Part shown: piece after piece, positions 37,422 to 48,984 of the stretch
Numbering within the stretch: the first letter of the stretch is position 1
Layout: every line of letters begins with the position of its first letter
Origin: Microcebus murinus
Lineage: Eukaryota > Chordata > Mammalia > Primates > Cheirogaleidae
Direction: 5' to 3'
Assembly: GCF_040939455.1 (NCBI RefSeq)
Contig: NC_134104.1
Location: 139,102,501-139,166,500, forward strand
Length of the DNA stretch: 64,000 bases
Translations under genes and position numbers: made by a program
Notes under the pieces: generated by a model
Seen by the model: only the letters and a program-made list of their open reading frames with translations
Databases searched by the model: none
What the model was told of the DNA's origin: nothing

Positions 37422-38599
37422 GATCACTTTATCTGGCAGGCTTCGAAGACACTTTTCGGACTCAATGTTTTGTACTTCTCCACACACTGCCCTTCCCTCT
37501 CTCCTTTCCCACCTGGCCCCCAAGCCCACAAAGCAGCAGCAGTAGCCTTTTGCTCACAGCTCCCCAGTGAGATAACAGTGAGGTGATCCCCACATTGCAT
37601 AATCCGCCTGCCCCTGCTGCCTGCCAGACTCAGAAACGGAAGGCTGAGGGGGTCTGGAGCCTTTCCCTGAGCAGCCCCTTGTTTACCATTGCAGTAAGTG
37701 ATTAAAGACTTGACGGGTACTGTCATGTTGATTCCTTGTTTTAATTGACCACCTCAATACCTGGTAGCTCAGCTCTTTCTAGCTCAATGCTTGATCAAGA
37801 AGGTCATAATAGAACTGTTTGTGGCCTAACAAAGACACACCTCTTTTATTCAGAGCTAATCATCACAGATCAATTTGCATGAATTCTTCATCTTCTGGAA
37901 ACAAAGAGAAACAGATCCCGACTACTTCTCCTGGGGATTGAAGTGAAGTCAGCCTGTCAGGATGGATCAGAGTGGTCCTATAAGTACAAATGGCCACCTG
38001 TACCCCAAAAGGGACCTTGACAGGAGTAGAGGGTGTGGGGGGTCTGGGAGTCTAGGCTGGTGATCCAAGCTGAGTCAAAGATCTTTGGAGAGGGCTGAAT
38101 CTAGAATAGCACATGGCCAACGTTGCAAGCTCATGAGGACCCAGGCAGATGGCAGAGTGGCATGTTTTAGAGAGCAATGGCTGAGTGTGCAAGAACTGGG
38201 AGACCTGGAACCTTGGAGCCCAAGCAGACGTTGGCATTGCCACTGGGCAGAGTTTTACTGAGCATGGGCACCACCCCGGCAGCAGGAACATGTGCATCAG
38301 ATTGTGCAGGATTAGTGCTGAACAACCGAAGCAAAGGTGGTAGTGGCTGACACAACTCTCTAGTTCTTTGTGTGTGTTTGTTTGCAAGCAAGCACATTCA
38401 CACAAACATATATGTCTATGTGGGTCTTCTGTCTGTTTTCATCACCAAACTGTGAGCGATAGAGCAAACCTGCTGATTCTAAAGACAGTGCCCTCTCTGT
38501 TCTGTACACTTCTTCCCAGGAAAGGCAACTTTTTTACTGAGTTTTAGGACACAGCTAGGTTTGGCCCAATTAACTACAAAACCAAAGATGCTGGGCTTT
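37422..38599. other. Unassigned sequence
   Basis: No family recognised; overlapping frames on the minus strand at 38052-38405 are not supported. Confidence 0.5.
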
Positions 38600-38815
38600 T
38601 TTTTTTCTTTAGTATATTATTAATTCAGGTTTTTCCTTAGACAAACATAGTATGTCTTCATCATACAGATTCAACAGAAAACAAGAAGAATATAATAAAA
38701 GTCATTGATAATCTCACTATGCACAGATAACCACTGTTACCATTTTGTGTGAAATAATTTTCAGTATTTTCCTTTGTACTGTAAAATTCAGGTTACAATA
38801 AACACATAAAATTGT
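38600..38815 (-). mobile_element. Possible old L1 fragment
   Basis: 'cagataaccactgttaccat', 'cattgataatctcactatgc' and 'aattttcagtattttccttt' recall an inverted old L1/L1ME segment. Weak. Confidence 0.4.
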
Positions 38816-39236
38816 AACCTACTGCATCATGTTCCCAGCAGGGACAGAGGTATCCTTACATTTAAGATGAATTAAGACCAGATTAATAAAGGGCTATTTG
38901 CATAGGTATGGGCAAGGCCTGGGAAACGACAGGGGATAGTCCAGAAGCCCAGGGCAAATGACAGCAACAAGCCCTTGTCCCTGGGCTGGACAGGGTGGGG
39001 TGGGGTGAGATTAACAGAACCTCAAGGTGGAGAGGGAAGATTGGACAGAGGCTCAAGAGAAGAGCTGAGATTTTCAGTCCAGAAACAGAACAGTTTTGTG
39101 GCAACCACACAGGAAGGCAGCTAGTGGAATGAAGTCCTAACTCCCCTTCTTCCCTCCCTCCCTCTAATCTCCTGCCATGTTCCAAATCGATGAACCTAAC
39201 CAGAACTCAGAGGCCAAGGGAGTCAGCGACAGAGAC

Positions 39237-39427
39237 CAGGGTTGGCAAACCTTTTCTGTAAAGGGCCAGAAAACAAATAGTTTAGGAATATGGGCCATAT
39301 GATCTCTGGCACCAATACTAAGGTCTGCTGGTATAGCATGAAAATAGCCAGAGATGGTACTTACATGGATGTGACTGGATTTGACTGGGTCAGATTTGGC
39401 CAGCAGGCCATGGTTTACCACCCTTTG
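39237..39427 (+). mobile_element. hAT-type MITE
   Basis: Opens cagggttggcaaaccttttc with 'gtaaagggccagaaaacaaa', 'atatgggccatatgatctct', 'cagatttggccagcaggcca' and closes near ggtttaccaccctttg, giving a partial inverted repeat with the start. Common mammalian hAT MITE type; the 8-bp duplication is not convincing. Confidence 0.7.
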
Positions 39428-39540
39428 GTGAAGACCATAGAGGACAGCCTCCCAGGCCACAAAGCATGGTAGAAACCATGCAGAATAGATCTAGAGGGGT
39501 TAATGAAAGACAGTCAGCAACTTGCTTCATTGGTCTAAAA

Positions 39541-39904
39541 CTGTAGTCCCCAACCCCCATCCTCAACCCCCAGGCCATGGCCACCAGGAACCGGCCTCAC
39601 AGCAAGAGGTGACAAACAATTGAAGCCCCATCTGCACCCACAGCCACTCCCCATTGCTCCATCACCACCCACGCCCCACACTCCATTAGATCCATGGTGG
39701 CATCAGACCCTCATAGCAGCAAGAACCCCACTGCAAACTGCACATGCAAGGGATCTAGGTTGCTCCCCATGAGAGTCTGATGCCCGATGATCTGAGGCCA
39801 CAATGCCAGCCCACCATCCCCCTTCCCGCATGCGCACACCCGTCCACAGGAAAACTGTCTTCTACGAAACTGGTCCCTGGTGTCAAAAAAGTTGGGGACC
39901 ACTG
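39541..39904 (+). mobile_element. MER1B-like hAT-Charlie MITE
   Basis: Starts ctgtagtccccaaccccc, carries 'tgcacatgcaagggatctag', 'tgatgcccgatgatctgagg', 'gtcttctacgaaactggtcc' and ends gttggggaccactg. Imperfect 8-bp duplication gtctaaaa/atctaaca. Confidence 0.85.
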
Positions 39905-40269
39905 ATCTAACATATTGTAACCATAGACCATGTAGAAATCATTAACCTTGTGATAACTTTATTGGAAACAGGGGCAAACCGTTCAGCAGATATTACAAAA
40001 GTAGAATCTACAGTGTTATATATACATAAAATATAAATGTATAATATAAATATGTAAAAGGAAATTTATGTCATGTATATTATATATCTAAGGAACTTCA
40101 CTGATCCTGTTCTTTATATTGTATTTGTTTATATCTCATAATGTTACAAGAAGGTTTTTAAGGAGACTTAAATTTGCAGTATGAGTTGAAATTAAATATG
40201 TAATAAATAAATGAACTTGCAGGAATTTACCCTGTAGACACAATCATTTATGTGTACAGAACTTTACAT

Positions 40270-40830
40270 ATTAAATAAGAGTTCAAATTAAATTAAAAAT
40301 AAATGAATGAACTTGTAGGAATTTACCCTGCAGATACAAGTATGTATGTGCACAAAGACATATACAAAGGATATTCATTTCATCACTACTTTTAAAGGCA
40401 AAAAAAAATGGAAATGATATAAATCAATTGGGAGATGATTAAACACATTAAAGTATATCTATAGAAGTGATCTTCTCAGTCATTATAAAGAACTCTACTA
40501 GAAGTTGTATATAATGAGCTCTAAGATGTGGTGTTCAATGAGAAACAAAGTGGGAAATTACTAAGAATATGCCATTATTATGTATTATAAAGATATGTAT
40601 CTATGTGCATATGTGTATGTATATATATATTTTAAGACATCGTTGATGGATAGACAAGAAATTGAAAATTGTGGTTGTCCCCAGGAAGGGGAACTGAGTA
40701 ACTCAGGGATAGAGTAGCAGGGAAACCCACTTTTAGCTGTAAATACTTTTGTCCTTTGTTAATTTTGTTCCATATACCTATTACCTATTCAAAATAATTG
40801 GTTCATACACTTAAATTTTTAAAATGTTTG
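40270..40830 (+). mobile_element. Old L1 3' end (L1ME-like)
   Basis: 'tgggagatgattaaacacat', 'cagtcattataaagaactct', 'ccccaggaaggggaactgag', 'catatacctattacctattc' follow the old L1 3'UTR. Just upstream, a ~36-bp stretch (atgaacttg(c/t)aggaatttac...) occurs at 40211 and 40307, a 96-bp tandem duplication. Confidence 0.75.
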
Positions 40831-40869
40831 AGAGGAGATCATGCACTAGTACATATGTGCAGTATGTAC

Positions 40870-42365
40870 AGCAGTATATATTCTCTGGTTGTACTAACTC
40901 TCCTGCTTATTATATAATCTGAGGGACCTTAATCATTCACACATTCTAGAGCAGGCATCCTCAAACTACAGCCACATGCTGCCTGCCTAGGACATTTATC
41001 TAGCCCACGAGGTGTTTTTGCCACCGCTGCCTGTCCTGCTTAGCAGCCAACTTGTCCTGGGCCCACAGTGCGCACTCTCCAACGGTCTGAGGGACAGTGA
41101 ACTGGCCCCCTGTTTAAAAAGTTTGAGGACTCCTGTTATAGAGTATCACATTGCTCCCCTACATTGATGATGTCTTGCCAACTGAACCTGGAAAATAAAG
41201 ATTGCTTTCTATTCAGGAAGTTCCTAAGTATGACACAGGCCTGCCAGAGGATAAATGATAAACCCCATTGACCTAGGGGCCTATTTCTTAAGTGACGTTC
41301 CTTAGGATGCAGTGGTCTGAAACATGGTGGCATGTTTCCTTTATAGTGATAGATAAATTGTTATACTTTGTGCAACCATTAAGGAGACAGAATAATTGTT
41401 GGACCTCTTTAAATTTTAGAGGCACTATATAGCAGGTTCTATTTATCAAATAACACATAAAATTGCCAATATTTATTGGGGCCCAGAGCAAGAGAAGGCT
41501 ATAAAGTAAGTCCAGGCTGCAGTGCAAACTGTTTTGCCACTTAGGTGTCATGGTCCAGCAGTTACAATGGTACCCAGAGGGCTATGGCAAATAGGGACAC
41601 TTAATGGAACTTGTGGCAAATGCCAATAGGAGAATTCAAGGGCATACCCATAGAATTGGGGATATTTCCATGCCTTCGTCAGTCAATGATTATTCTGATT
41701 TTGAGAAATAGCTTTTGGCTCCCTACTATGCCCTAGCAGAGACTGAACATCTAACCAGGAGGTATCAAGGACCATGTTGTCTGAACTACCCACCATTAAC
41801 TTCCCATCATTATCTGACCCCCCAACCATAAAGCTGGGTGAACACAGCAGCACTCCATCTTCAAATGAAGATGATTTCTCCAAAATCAAGCTCAGCCAGG
41901 TCCTGAAGGCACAAGTTTCATTGGCTCAGACTCCCATAGTAACCTCTCTTGCTGCATTGACATTTATCCTTAATCCATACCTATAGCCTCATGGAGGTTT
42001 CCTATGACCATTTGAGGAAGATAAACTCAGGTCAGGTTTACAGATGGTCTATATAATATTCTAGCATGAGCCAGAAGGAAACATGACTAACTCATTCTCA
42101 GGTGTCTGTAAAAAATATTGAGGAATCCTTCCCTGGGCAAAACTTTAGCACATTTGATTATCCACTTTGCCTGGACAGAGATTTGGTGAAAGGAATGGAT
42201 CTACCCTGATTCTTTAGCAATAGCTAATGGTCTTTAACAATAGCCACATGGTCCAGGAATTGGAAAAAACAACCTGTGACAAAAGGTTTGCGGAAGAGAT
42301 CCTAGCACATACATTCCAGCAAATATTGCACAAGCAGAATCAAAGATTCCACATGTAAGGGAGAT
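40870..42365 (+). mobile_element. ERVL-type (class III) endogenous retrovirus pol remnant
   Basis: Degenerate internal part of an ERVL provirus in coding orientation. Nucleotide landmarks from reverse transcriptase into RNase H are legible. A YIDD-type catalytic codon block is at 41160-41174, followed by 'gggcccagagcaagagaagg', 'caggctgcagtgcaaactgt', 'gagactgaacatctaaccag', 'agcagcactccatcttcaaa' and 'tttacagatggtctatata'. Several stops and frame changes break it; no frame exceeds about 90 codons. No LTR is attached. The hAT MITE (40952-41135) sits inside it. Mammal-wide age, not functional. Confidence 0.82.
40952..41135 (+). mobile_element. hAT-type MITE, copy 2, inside ERVL pol
   Basis: Same family as 12378-12584; the last ~45 bases before the terminal changes are identical between copies. 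TIR caggcatcctcaaact against agtttgaggactcctg. Flanks ttctagag (40944-40951) and ttatagag (41136-41143) form an 8-bp duplication with one change. Shorter than copy 1 through internal deletion. Confidence 0.88.
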
Positions 42366-43740
42366 GTCAGTGGGAATGGTAGAATAAGGACCTCTTAAGA
42401 TCTGCTTCTCATTAAAAGCAATAAGAACACTAGCAAATTGTAAAAATAAACTTTTTCAGAACTCTGGAAATTAACCAAAGGTATCTAACAATCCAAGGAG
42501 TGTTTACTCAAGACAAGACCTGAATTTCAGTAAGTACAGCCAGCTTTACAGTATTTGAACTCTCCCTATTTTTATCCTGCTCTCCTAGCTCCACAGTAGC
42601 CTTGAATACCAATGGTCTGTAATCAGGTGAAAACTAGCAGCCTGGCAGTCACTGGAGGAGGCAGATGGGCAGGAAGCTCCCCAAAATCACCACTCCAGAG
42701 ATCTGTCATTATTTGATCTCTCTGGCAGTTCCCTGGAAACTGTCACTAGAAGGTCTTTCTGTGACCTGACTCAGCTCATTCGGTGTGAACAACCTTTTTC
42801 TTGAGGATGTTTGTTGAAAACAATCAGCAGCAATTGTTTCATATCACAGCTGCTGAAGGTGGCAATAACATGGGGATAATCAACAAACTGACCAAGAAAC
42901 TTAAAAGGAAATGCAAAGTCCCTAGGGACCTTTGAAAAGCTCTGACATAGTCCCAGAAATCTAGAAGGCCATTTGTATGTGCAAGGCTATGCATATGCCC
43001 AGGACTGCATACACAGCCAGAGAAAAACTCTGGTGAGAGGTGAGAAGGCCCCAACCTCTCACCTCTTGCTTACCTTGAAGTTCTGTTCAAGCATGAAGTA
43101 AAAGCTAATGCAAAGTGTCACCTGCCTGCTTGGTCACTGAAGGCATGCATGCCCCTGTGTCCATGCCCAGGCCCTCTGCATGCATATCCCACTACAAAGT
43201 CTGGGACAACTACTGGTTCAAAGGCTTGAAAGGAAATCTCTGTGAAATCATTAGCTAACATCTAACCTAAATGAGCAGAGACTTCAGTGGCCACATACAA
43301 CAAAGAATACAGACTTTACCAAATTAGTTCAGGAAAATCACTAAACAAACAAATAGCTTCCACTACAACAGCAACAACTACAGACACTGGGAAAGACAGG
43401 TATCTCATTTCCAGAGTTGACACACAAAATTGAAAACATCCAGTTTCAACAACAACAAAAACATTACAAGATAGGCAAGGAGACAGGAAAGTACGATCTA
43501 ATATGGGAAGAAAATTTGAAAGTCAATAAAAAAAAAAAAGTCCTTACTAGACAAAGATTTTAAATCAGCTTTTAAAAATATGTTCAAAGAACTAAAGTAA
43601 ACCATGTGCAAAGAACTAAAGGAAAGTATGAGAATAATGTCTCAATAAACAGAGAATATCAATAGAGACAAAAATTATTAAAGATAACCAAATAGAAATT
43701 CTGGAGTCAAAAAATTTGATAAAAGAAAAGGAAGAAAGGG
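42366..43740 (+). mobile_element. Old L1M 5'UTR/ORF1 region
   Basis: 'gtagaataaggacctcttaa' start, then, near the right end, 'catccagtttcaacaacaac', 'ggagacaggaaagtacgatc', 'gttcaaagaactaaagtaaa', 'taaagataaccaaatagaaa'. This is the upstream part of old L1s. No ORF1 frame survives. An A12 run is near 43529. Confidence 0.75.
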
Positions 43741-44904
43741 AGGAAGAAGGTCACTTCCCCCCACACACACCCAATTCCTTCAATCATCGCCCAAATAAAC
43801 CACTTGTACCCAGATCCTTGTTTCAGGGCCTGCTTTTGCAGGATCCAAACCTAAGACCATTTTGATTGATTGGTTTGGGGAGAACTTCCATCCTTTACAG
43901 TATCTAGTGTTCCCAAAACAGAACTTTTAAGGAATAACATTCTCAATTCTTGTGAGTTTCAAGATAAACGTTTCCAGACCGAGGACTCTTAGTAGCCCCT
44001 TCTCCCCACCTCTCTGCAACAATGCTTAGGGAGACCTGGGGTTCATTCTGCTGTCACCTGCACAAAATTCCTCTCCCACCATCAAACCACACCCCGTTGT
44101 ATAGTCTCCTAGGACCACCAGGGGACAGTTTAGTTTTTATGAAAAGGCATTGAAATAGCTAAGGACAACAGTAAATTAAAATAACTTCTCCAAATCCTTA
44201 TTTCTAGACTGAAAGTTCCCTCCGTGTTGGATTTACTGCCCCATTTTATGTCTGGCCATTTGTCCAGTACAGAAGTTATAAGATCAACTGACAATATAAT
44301 AATACTTTATAATATAAGGTCAATAGTATAATAATGTTCCAATTTGGATATAACCATTTTCCATTATTAAATTTTCAAAACGAAATTAAAGTCCAAAGAA
44401 CTTAAATACAAAATTCTTCAGCAAAAGTTCAAAGGAATTAAAATCCCCAAATCAAATTCCCCAAGGTTATTTTTCTGCTTAGTCTCAGTTGGTGGTTCAA
44501 GGTAGGATTCCTTCAGCAACTCCAGCATGGGTTCTTGTCCACTTGAGTGGGAGCAGCTCCTACTAGACTCTAAAGTATCATTACAGAACCAGAACCAAAT
44601 TTTTTAAATTTTATTTTAGACAAAGGTCTAGCCCTTCTCTCTTGCCCAGGCTGGCCTCGGACTCCTGGGTCAAGTGATTCTCTGCTTCAGCCTCCCGAGA
44701 AATACAAGCATGTGCCACCTTGCCCCGTTTCAGAACACAAATAGTTCATGCACCTCTACTTTAAAGAATCCCAAGGACTAGTTGAGTATGAGTATCTCAG
44801 CATCAGTCACATATCTGCAAATTTAGAAAACACAAGCAAACCCTCCGTTCTAGAGAAATTATCCTATCTACAATGATGACATTCCCAGAAGTCAGTATTT
44901 AATC
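43741..44904. other. Mostly unassigned; LTR-like end and Alu fragment
   Basis: 43780-43870 ('cccaaataaaccacttgtac', 'gtttcagggcctgcttttgc') resembles the end of a MaLR-type LTR. The rest, apart from the Alu fragment at 44608-44735, is unassigned. Confidence 0.45.
44608..44735 (-). mobile_element. Alu/FLAM fragment, old
   Basis: 'cttgcccaggctggcctcgg', 'actcctgggtcaagtgattc', 'cttcagcctcccgagaaata', 'gcatgtgccaccttgcccc'. A single decayed arm, inverted. Confidence 0.7.
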
Positions 44905-46062
44905 TTTTTTTTCCAGCATATTATGGGGGTACAAATTTTAAGGTTTCAAATAATGCCCTTTCCCCCCTCCCCCCTCAAGTCTGAGTTCCCAGCGTGACCA
45001 TCCCCCCAGATGGTGCACATCTCACTCGTTATGTATATACCTGTCCCCCCTCCCACCTCCCACCTGCCCAATACCCAATTACTGTAGTTCCTATGTGTCC
45101 ACTTAAGTGCTGCTCAGTTAATACCAGTTTGGTGGTGAGTATATGTGGTGCTTGTTTTTCCATTCTTGGGATACTTCACTTAGTAGTATGGGTTCCAGCT
45201 CTAACCAGGAAAACACAAGATGTGCTATATCACCATTGTTTCTTAGAGCTGAATAGTACTCCATGGTATACATATACCATATTTTATTAATCCACTCTTG
45301 GATTGATGGGCACTTGGGCTGTTTCCACAGCCTTGCAATTATGAATTGTGCTGCTATAAACATTCTAGTGCAGGTGTCTTTTTTGTAGAATGTCATTGGA
45401 TCTTTTGGGTAGATGCCCAGTAATGGGATTGCTGGATCAAACGGTAGATCCACTTGTATTGCTTTAAGGTATCTCCATATTGCTTTCCACAGAGGTTGAA
45501 CTAGTTTGCAGTCCCACCAGCAGTGTAGGAGTGTTCCTATCTCTCCACATCCACACCAGCATTTATTGTTTGGGGAATTTTTGATAAAAGCCATTCTCAC
45601 TGGAAGTAAGTGGTATCTCATTGTGGTTTTAATTTGCATTTCCCTGATGATTAGAGATGTTGAGCATTTTTTTCATATGTTTGTTGGCCATTAGTCTACC
45701 TTTTTTTGAAAAGCTTCTGTTCATGTCCTTTGCCCACTTTTTGATGGGGTTGTTTGATTTTGATTTTTTCTTGCTGATTTTCCTGAGTTCTATATAGATT
45801 CTAGTTATCAGCCCTTTATCAGATGTGTAACATGTGAATATCTTTTCCCATTCTTTAGGTTGTCTGTTTGCTTTTGTGATAGTTCCTTGGCTGTGCAGAA
45901 GCTTTTTAATTTGATCAGGTCCCATTTATTTATTTTTGTTGTTGCTGTGATTGCCTTTGGGGTCTTCTTCATAAATTCTTTGCCTTGGCCAATGTCTATA
46001 AGAGTTTTTCCAACATTTTTTTCTAGAATTCTTATAGTCTCACGCCTTTTCTTCATAAGTGT
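44905..46062 (-). mobile_element. Young lemur L1, 5'-truncated (ORF2 C-terminal part + 3'UTR)
   Basis: The minus strand encodes the last ~310 codons of L1 ORF2, the endonuclease/reverse transcriptase of a LINE. Recognisable stretches in order: [49 protein letters not shown], the Cys-rich [34 protein letters not shown] and [11 protein letters not shown], ending at a stop at 45118. Two single-base frameshifts break it: one in an A7 run at 45667-45673 (just after KHMKK), the other near 45890. A 3'UTR of ~210 bp with C-rich tracts on this strand (G-rich on the L1 strand) ends in a T8 run at 44908-44915, which is a very short poly(A). Catalytic RT and endonuclease parts are missing, so it is dead on arrival. 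Confidence 0.93.
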
Positions 46063-46890
46063 TCTCTTAGTCTATTTTCCATTGCTTATAACAGAAAATC
46101 AGAAATGGGATACTTTATTAAAAAACAGAATTTATTTCTTATAGTTCTAGAGGCTAGGAAGTCCAAGGTGGAGGGGTCATGTCTGGTGAGGGCCTTCTTG
46201 TTGGTGGGGACTCTCTGCAGAGTTCCAGGGCAGCACAGGGCATTACATGATAAAGGGACTGAGTGTGCTAGCTCAGGTCTCTCTTCCTCTTCTTCTGAAG
46301 CCACCAGTTTTCTACTCAAATGATAACCCATTAATCCTGCAGTCTCCAACCCATAGGCAGTGGACTTGGAACTGGTCTGTGGCCTGTTAGGAACCAGGCC
46401 GCATAGCAGGAGGTGAGTGATGGGTGAGCGAGTGAAGCTTCATCTGTATTTACAGCCACTCCCCATTGCTTGCATCACTGCCTGAGCTCAGATCCGTGGT
46501 GGCATTAGCTTCAGGAAAACAAGCTCAGGCTCCCACTGATTCTGCATTATGGTGAGTTGTATAATTATTTCATTATATATTACAATGTAATAAAAATAGA
46601 AATAAAGTACACAATAAATGTAATGTGCTTGAATCATCCCGAAACCATCCCCTGTTCTCCCCAGTCCATGGAAATATTGTTTTCCATGAAACCAGTCCCT
46701 GGTGCCTAAAAGGTTGGGGACCACTGCATTAATCCATTAATCCATGAATGGAGGAGTCCATTCATGAAGGCAGAGTCCCCATAACCCAATCACCTCTTAA
46801 AGGCCCCAGGTCTCAATACTGCCACATCAGCGATTAAGTTTCAACATGAGTTTAGGAGGGAAAAAACATTCGAAGCATAGCAGGTATGAT
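46063..46890 (-). mobile_element. MaLR LTR (MST/MLT1-like), split by MER1A
   Basis: Inverted LTR: 'tcttagtctattttccattg', 'gttctagaggctaggaagtc', 'ctggtgagggccttcttgtt'. After the MER1 insertion: 'ccataacccaatcacctctt', 'aaaggccccaggtctcaata', 'caacatgagtttaggaggg'. Adjacent to the truncated 5' end of the L1. Confidence 0.75.
46337..46726 (+). mobile_element. MER1A-like hAT-Charlie element
   Basis: 390 bp starting ctgcagtctccaaccc and ending gttggggaccactg, with 'ggcctgttaggaaccaggcc', 'gcttcatctgtatttacagc', 'gtataattatttcattatat', 'ggtgcctaaaaggttgggg'. Perfect 8-bp duplication cattaatc (46329-46336, 46727-46734). Sits inside the inverted MaLR LTR. Confidence 0.93.
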
Positions 46891-48670
46891 AGGCTTCCAG
46901 TGTTGTATCCCTCTCTTCCCATCTGAAGCCTCAGCTGAGATTTCAACAGTGTAACCTGACTCTTAGTTAACCCCTATCTTCCCCTATTGCCTTCTGGAAT
47001 GGGACTTTCCTTCTGTTTGCTTTCATACTGTTTTCCTGGCCCAGACATTTGTCTTTCTAACTTATTCCCCTAGACTTTTTCTTTTGGGGTTCGCCAGAGC
47101 ATCTGATACCAAGTCAAGGAGTGAACAGCATTCCAAAGCATACCATTTTCAAACAAATCTTATTTATCTTTCCTTTCCTGAGTTGTTTAATCCCACTCAG
47201 GAGGCATCATCTCGTCAGATCAATATCCAACTTAAGACTGACCTCAATTTATTTTTATCTTGCTTGAATCTCTAGTAGTGTGTCTTATTTGCCCTGTACA
47301 TTCCCTCAGGGGGATCCTAATTCCATAAATTTTCCTGGCAGGTTTCTTCAGGGCACAGGCAATTCCTGCTTCCCCGTCTATGATAACTGTAGCATTTTTC
47401 GATTTATGACTCAACACCTTCAGTATTTCATCCTGGCTTCTCAGGCTTCCCCATTCACATCTGTCCAAATATTGTGCATGGCTGTATCAGTCCTCAAGGG
47501 GTGCTTACCCAATTGTTCTTATTAGGGAAGATCTATCTGCAAGTTCATAGAGCTATCCCTGCATAGTTTCCTAATTTCAGGAACCCCCTGGGGAATTATT
47601 CTCAGCTCCTCCCTGAGATCAGTTACCCTTTCTGATCTTAGAGCAGTTCTAGTGCAATCCTTTCATTGGATAGGAGCAGTTAGAAGCATGTGTGTCTCCT
47701 GTCCAGTCTCAGGTATATTTAATTAGGCCTCCAAGATCTTTTTCCATTTCATAACTACCTAGACTATATGCTAAGACTTCAGTTGTTTTCCTAAAGAAAT
47801 TTCTCCCTTCTCCCCCTTAATCAATTGTTTTTCTTTATTTTTCTTTCATCCTTCCACTTTCTCCTATCTTGATTGTAAGATCAACAAATAATTTAAATGA
47901 ATTCAGTTTCCTCCTTAATTTTCTGAGTAAACCTGATTACTAAATATAAGGTATTATGAACACAGGCCTTTGTAATTGTCTTTTCTTTTGATGTGCAATA
48001 ATTGAGTTATTTCTCGAGTTATTTCTTTTCTTCAACCCAAGAATATGTCCCATCTCTATGTAATTAAAAGCCCCTATTCAAGTTTATGGTACTCATGGAA
48101 ACCCGTGACCCTTCTCTGTGTGACTCTAAGGGGCTAAATTTCTGAAATCTAAACTCAGATCCAACCCCATGCAATTAACAGAACATAGTCTCCCATACAA
48201 ATTCCTGTCTCTGACCATACCCCTGAGGATAGAAAAGAAACAGAAAGAAGTGTCTTGAGGCCAACTCAGGCCCTTCCTGCATATCTTCATGCCAAATTTA
48301 TGGAACAAAATACTAGACTTAGTCCCAGTCCCACCAGTAGACCCTGGAATTTAGTCTTGGCCAGGCCACTGCCCTGGAGCCACCATGCCTTGGTTGTATC
48401 TGGTACACTTACCTCTGATCTGCTCTTGAAGAAGCACCAGTGAAAGCCAGCACCATTAGGCCAGGTTTCCCTTCTGGAAACTTGGATCTAGCAGAAGTCC
48501 ACTCTGTAGTCCCATCTGCAGCAGTGTCACCCCCACCCCTGCATTGGCTCCAGGTCAGGTTCTTTGCCCCCCAGCTCTGCTCACTCTGGGTTCCAGTTCT
48601 ACCATGAGGCAGGGTGGTACAGTGGAAATGGATGGCATCACTACTAATAGTATCTATTAGTAGATAGATA
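46891..48670. other. Unassigned sequence, possibly retroviral-like interior
   Basis: Could be decayed MaLR internal sequence given the adjacent LTR, but I cannot match it. Minus frame 47244-47468 (containing KKPARKIYGIRIPLRECTGQ) has no domain I know. Confidence 0.4.
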
Positions 48671-48671
48671 C

Positions 48672-48822
48672 TAATCACTAATAGTAGTTAGACTACTATT
48701 ATTATATATAATAATGTATATATGGCATCACTAATAGTAGTTAGACTACTATTATTATATGTAATAATATATATATGGCATCACTAATAGTAGTTAGACT
48801 ACTATTATTATATGTAATCACA
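48672..48822 (+). repeat. 53-bp minisatellite, about three units
   Basis: The phrase tcactaatagtagttagact recurs at 48675, 48728 and 48781, exactly 53 bp apart. Each unit contains a 9-bp inverted repeat with 3-bp loop (aatagtagt-tag-actactatt) and an AT-rich spacer (atatgtaataatatatat). A degenerate extra half-unit lies just upstream (about 48640-48671). Confidence 0.93.
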
Positions 48823-48984
48823 TTATTACTACATATTATTTATAAAATAGTTATATATTTTAAAAATCAAATATTTTATTGTATATGTTACAAGCACATT
48901 TATTTATTGTATAACATTATGATTTTTTTATTTGCAATAAAACAAAAGTTCCATGACGATAAGAATAATGTCTTTCTTGGCCCA

